In this document: piece after piece, positions 60,736-64,000 of the stretch
Numbering within the stretch: position 1 is the stretch's first letter
Layout of the letters: each line of letters starts with the position of its first letter
NCBI RefSeq assembly: GCF_001680005.1
Contig: NC_033563.1
Location: 434,001 to 498,000, forward strand
DNA from: Plasmodium coatneyi
Taxonomy: Eukaryota; Apicomplexa; Aconoidasida; Haemosporida; Plasmodiidae
DNA length: 64,000 nucleotides
Direction: 5' to 3'
Program-made: the position numbers and the translations under genes
Notes under the pieces: model-generated
What the model was told of the DNA's origin: nothing
The model's database searches: none
The model's input: the letters and a program-made list of their open reading frames with translations, nothing else

Positions 60736-63062
60736 CTAGCTAACAAATAAGTTATGACCCGTTCAGGCGAAAATGGAAAAAAAAAAAAAGCTAGCCAAAA
60801 GGGAAAAAGTCCTATTTTTTTTTCCCCCCTTTTTTTTTTTTTTTGCAATTGTCTTAACTTTGAGTCTTATTCGATAGTGTTCCCATGCATGTGTTGTATT
60901 CCCTTAAAATAAAAAACTTCCAGAAAGGACTTTTCAATGTAACTCTTTTTTTTTTTAACCCCATGGGAATGGCATAAAGATGGCGTGCACGTAACGCACA
61001 AGTTGGTGTAGAACGCCAAAACGTAGTTATATCATCAAGCAAATGCACTGTATTGTATGTGAATATCTCAAGCGTGAGGGGAGTACTCCTTCGGGTGAAA
61101 TGAGAAGGATCCCCAGCTTAAGCACACACTTGCGCACCACACATCATTGATGTACATTTCCTGTCATGTATGCATAGCGTGTGTACTCCAAATACCTGAC
61201 ACGCCTTCAGAATCGATTACTTAGTGGCCCCCCACCAGGTTCTTTTCCCTGCTCCGTTACTACGCAGTGGTCAAAATTCCCAACATGGTTTATGTTCAAA
61301 CATATTTGGTGCGTTTAATAAACTGTTGACCTTTTATTTAAGCAGTGCCCGTCACATAGGGCAAGATGTAGGAGGAGAGGAATAAAAATATGTGTACGTT
61401 TAGATTTGTACCTATACGGACGTTAATACATAATATGCATTCTTTCATTTTGGTAGTGTACCCCGTTCCGCTTTATTTTCACGAGGTGTGACCCTACGTT
61501 TGGCGCGTTCTACATTTTTTTTTTTTTTTTTTTTTTAGCATGGGTCACTTGCGGTGTGTGTTTTTCTCTCACATACGGGGGTATGAACTGTCCGGGGCGT
61601 TGCCCCTTCAGGATTATGCGCCCTTGTTCTGCACCGAGTCGGCATCTACAAATTTATGGTAACATCGCTCATGTGCATGTACATACATATGAACGTACTT
61701 ACAACACAATTGTACGTACATGCGATGTGTACTTAAATGGGCCCAACCTATTGTAAGCCCATGAAACGCTTCACGCCTGTTGCAGGTTAAAAAATTAGTG
61801 CACTGAGCCAATGAGGAAAAACTCCCGTTGGAAAGCATTTCGCCACTCTTCAAAACATTGCTCATACCCCGAGCGTTTGCCTACGTGGTGAGTGCATTAA
61901 TGTAGCGTTCACAGAGAGGGCAGAGGAAAAACGTGCTTGCAACGCTTGCCCTACAGTTTCTCTTTTTTTTCCTGCTGTTACACGGCAGTAGGAGCAGTAG
62001 TAGTAATACTAGTAATCTAGTAACGCTAGTAATGTAGTAATGCTAGTAACAGAGTAATCGTAGTAACAAATGTGAACTGTCATTCTCACGTAGAGAACAC
62101 GTGTACATACACGCCGATCGCCTACCGTAGAAACGTATCCGTTTTTGCATATAGCAACGTACGTGAGGTTAGAGGCGCGTGCTGCACACACTGTACGGGT
62201 GAGGGCAGCGCCTGGCTGTTTACGCCAACAAAGCATACAACAGGGTAAGCACATACGTACAGTGTTTACAGGAAAAATTTTTTTTTTTTTTTTTAATCTC
62301 TGTTTTGATAAGAATAATTTTTTACCCCTAACTTCTTTTTTGTTTAGCTATTGACACGATTTTCTTTTTTTCTTTAAAGCGCTTTTCTTCCATTTGCTTT
62401 CTTTTTATTTCCCTTTTTTCGCGTACCTTTTGCTTACCGTAGCACACCTTTCCGTTTCGTTTTGGTATCGCATCTTTTTCGTTTTTGTTACTATTCTGTA
62501 TCGCTTTTTGATTCCTTTCCTTTTTGCTGACATTTTGACGTAGGTTCTTTTTTTTCGTCCCTTCTCCCCATCTGCCTACTTTCTTCTTGCCCGTCCCTAT
62601 TTTCAGCCCCTCACGATCGGGCAAATGTGCCTACGGCTTACACGTTTACGCTCCCATATATGTACATACTATGTATAGAACAAGCGACAGGCAAGGCAGC
62701 ACCTCGAAGAGGAGAAAAAGCCATCTAACCGTTCAATACGAGCTGAATAAAAACTGATAAAAAAAAAATATATATATATTTGAAGTAAAGCTAGCCGAGT
62801 TTTATGGCATTTTTGTGAATCCCTTGAAGTAATATACACACCCAACAGTGAGTAGTACGTAGAAGCTCCTACCCGGGCAGCGGTACACACATAGAGAGAA
62901 CAACGCGAGGGGCACATGCGTACACGAGGAAGTGACCAAGCCAGCCGTTAGGAATGATAAATGTTAAGTCGCAATCTGTATCTTTCCACTTAAAAATAGT
63001 ATAAAAGAGAAAAGAACAGCTGGTATGCATACACGCTAACTGTCTATGCGTCAGAGTACAAA
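60736..63062. other. Intergenic region downstream of the PHD gene
   Basis: About 2.3 kb between two plus-strand genes. It begins with TTATGACCCGTTCAGGCG (60752-60769), an A tract and GCTAGCC. It also has T tracts at 60830-60844, 61516-61537 and 62278-62294, and the TAGTAA repeat at 61997-62067. Small open frames (such as 61556-61756 and the Lys-rich minus frame 62328-62624) lack protein character. The right end should hold the promoter of the last gene. Confidence 0.55.
61997..62067. repeat. TAGTAA-type imperfect microsatellite
   Basis: Irregular tandem of TAGTAA and CTAGTAA units with variants (TAGTAATAC, CTAGTAACG, TAGTAATGC, AGTAATCG), about nine units, between genes. Visible directly; likely polymorphic in length. 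Confidence 0.75.
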
Positions 63063-64000
63063 ATGAAGGGCAACTACCTATATGAAAGAAGCCCCCCCGG
63101 TAATTGGAACACCAACGCCCAGACGATCAATAGGAGAAAATTTAATTTAAAAAATGGGAGGAATAATGAGATGTACAATTATAACCCAGGGATGAACAAA
63201 TTCTCGGGGCCCCATGTTAACCCTTTAAATGATAAAAAAAGGGGTGGTTACCTGAATGAGGAGGAAGAAGACACCAAAGTTAAAATTCCTCAGAAGAATA
63301 TGGCCTCTTACCATTACGTAGACCACGGGTACTACAACATGGGAAATGCCACCAACGTGTCATATGGAAAGCCGAGTTACTACAGTCAGGCATACATAAA
63401 GTTTCCAACCGGGAAGGGTACTGGCACTACCTACGGCAGCAGCGGCTATGGAAGTTACGGCTATCCTGGATATGGGAACTACGGCAACCATGGGGGTCAC
63501 AACTATGGGTACCATGAGGTAAACGGTGGTTACGACTACAGCAGTTACAATTACGGCGGTTATGACAACTACGAGGGGCACGCTAATTTTAGCAGCCAGT
63601 ACGACTGTTATGATAATTATAATGGGTATGGTACGAACAGCTACAGTGGTTACTACGGTAGTGGGTATAACAACTATGGTAGCTACAACAACCACGGAAA
63701 CCACCACATGTGGAATAGTAACAACGCCAGCACGCACGAATCGCACAATCACGTTGACAGCAATTATGGTCACCATAGTTACGGTACCCCTGAAAGTGCC
63801 CACCAGCCTAACTACGAATATGGGGCAGCCAAGTACCACCATTATGAGGCGCCCCCACTACCCCACAAGGGAAACGAGGCACACGTAAAGTTCAACGAGC
63901 TCATTAGCGATGTGTATTATAAGTCATCCTATTACCTAAAAAGAAACAGAAAGTACATGCAGAAACTTCTAAAGTCCAACTGTGTGATCAATATATATCT
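63063..64000 (+). CDS. Gly/Tyr/Asn-rich protein, partial (runs off the window)
   Basis: ATG at 63063 opens a frame that stays open to the last base, at least 312 codons. The first about 100 residues are hydrophilic (MKGNYLYERSPPGNWNTNAQ). Residues about 120-240 are a low-complexity Gly/Tyr/Asn/His tract with SGYGSYGYPGYGNYG and SGYNNYGSYNNHG units. After it the sequence becomes ordered and basic (HVKFNELISDVYYKSSYYLK, then RNRKYMQKLLKSNCVI), suggesting a folded domain starts near the window edge. The tyrosine-rich tract resembles prion-like domains of RNA-binding proteins that form condensates, but no RRM or other domain is in view. I do not recognise the family. Confidence 0.8.
   Translation, partial: MKGNYLYERSPPGNWNTNAQTINRRKFNLKNGRNNEMYNYNPGMNKFSGPHVNPLNDKKRGGYLNEEEEDTKVKIPQKNMASYHYVDHGYYNMGNATNVSYGKPSYYSQAYIKFPTGKGTGTTYGSSGYGSYGYPGYGNYGNHGGHNYGYHEVNGGYDYSSYNYGGYDNYEGHANFSSQYDCYDNYNGYGTNSYSGYYGSGYNNYGSYNNHGNHHMWNSNNASTHESHNHVDSNYGHHSYGTPESAHQPNYEYGAAKYHHYEAPPLPHKGNEAHVKFNELISDVYYKSSYYLKRNRKYMQKLLKSNCVINIY

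Noticed and set aside
63360..63842. Minus-strand Val/Ile/Thr-rich open frame
   Set aside because: It is the complement of the Tyr/Gly/Asn codon tract of the real gene; the composition follows from that bias.
1..64000. tRNA genes, CRISPR arrays, insertion sequences, phage or plasmid genes
   Set aside because: No T-arm-like GTTCGA box with a paired acceptor stem, no regular spaced repeats, and no transposase or integrase motifs were seen. A covariance-model scan would be needed to exclude divergent noncoding RNAs.

Overview
This 64 kb window is nuclear chromosomal DNA of a malaria parasite (Plasmodium). The moderate GC content, long A and T homopolymers between genes, short introns with T-rich acceptors, and large proteins padded with Lys/Asn/Ser/Asp-rich low complexity point to the vivax/knowlesi/cynomolgi clade rather than to P. 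falciparum. The gene order (PRP19, SF3B1, YVH1, Aurora-related kinase 2, N2227-like methyltransferase, asparagine synthetase, P2, YTH2, CDPK3, PHD protein) matches what I recall of a P. falciparum chromosome 3 block. That match is from memory, not from a search.

Layout: 1-217, apparent last exon of a gene entering from the left. 1372-2868 (+), PRP19. 4489-5886 (+), unknown multi-exon gene. 6769-7191 (+), small probable mitochondrial protein. 7598-11593 (-), SF3B1. 12461-15036 (+), six-exon YVH1 phosphatase. 15397-16459 (-), five-exon secreted protein. 17102-21824 (-), ARK2 kinase. 21825-24355, mostly noncoding, with traces of one or two unannotated small genes. 24356-26656 (+), N2227 methyltransferase. 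28024-30422 (+), asparagine synthetase. 32427-32762 (+), P2. 33465-34851 (-), SBP2-like protein with a frameshift. 35472-37377 (+), seven-exon YTH protein. 37510-41860 (-), RAP-domain-like protein. 42266-42616 (+), small gene. 42880-43716 (+), apicoplast-type bL9. 45383-47601 (+), CDPK3. 49748-60735 (+), giant PHD protein split by a frameshift in an A28 tract. 63063-64000 (+), Gly/Tyr/Asn-rich protein running off the end.

The genes are independent eukaryotic transcription units, not an operon. Several act in RNA biology (PRP19, SF3B1, YTH2, SBP2, P2, bL9, RAP protein) and three in phosphorylation signalling (YVH1, ARK2, CDPK3). I found no CRISPR array, insertion sequence, phage or tRNA gene. 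The most useful observations are reconstructed exon structures, two frame breaks at homopolymers, a doubled PHD-knuckle-PHD architecture, an altered YTH aromatic cage, candidate missed small genes, and a dispersed intergenic motif (GCTAGCC, A-tract, CGCCTGAAC).
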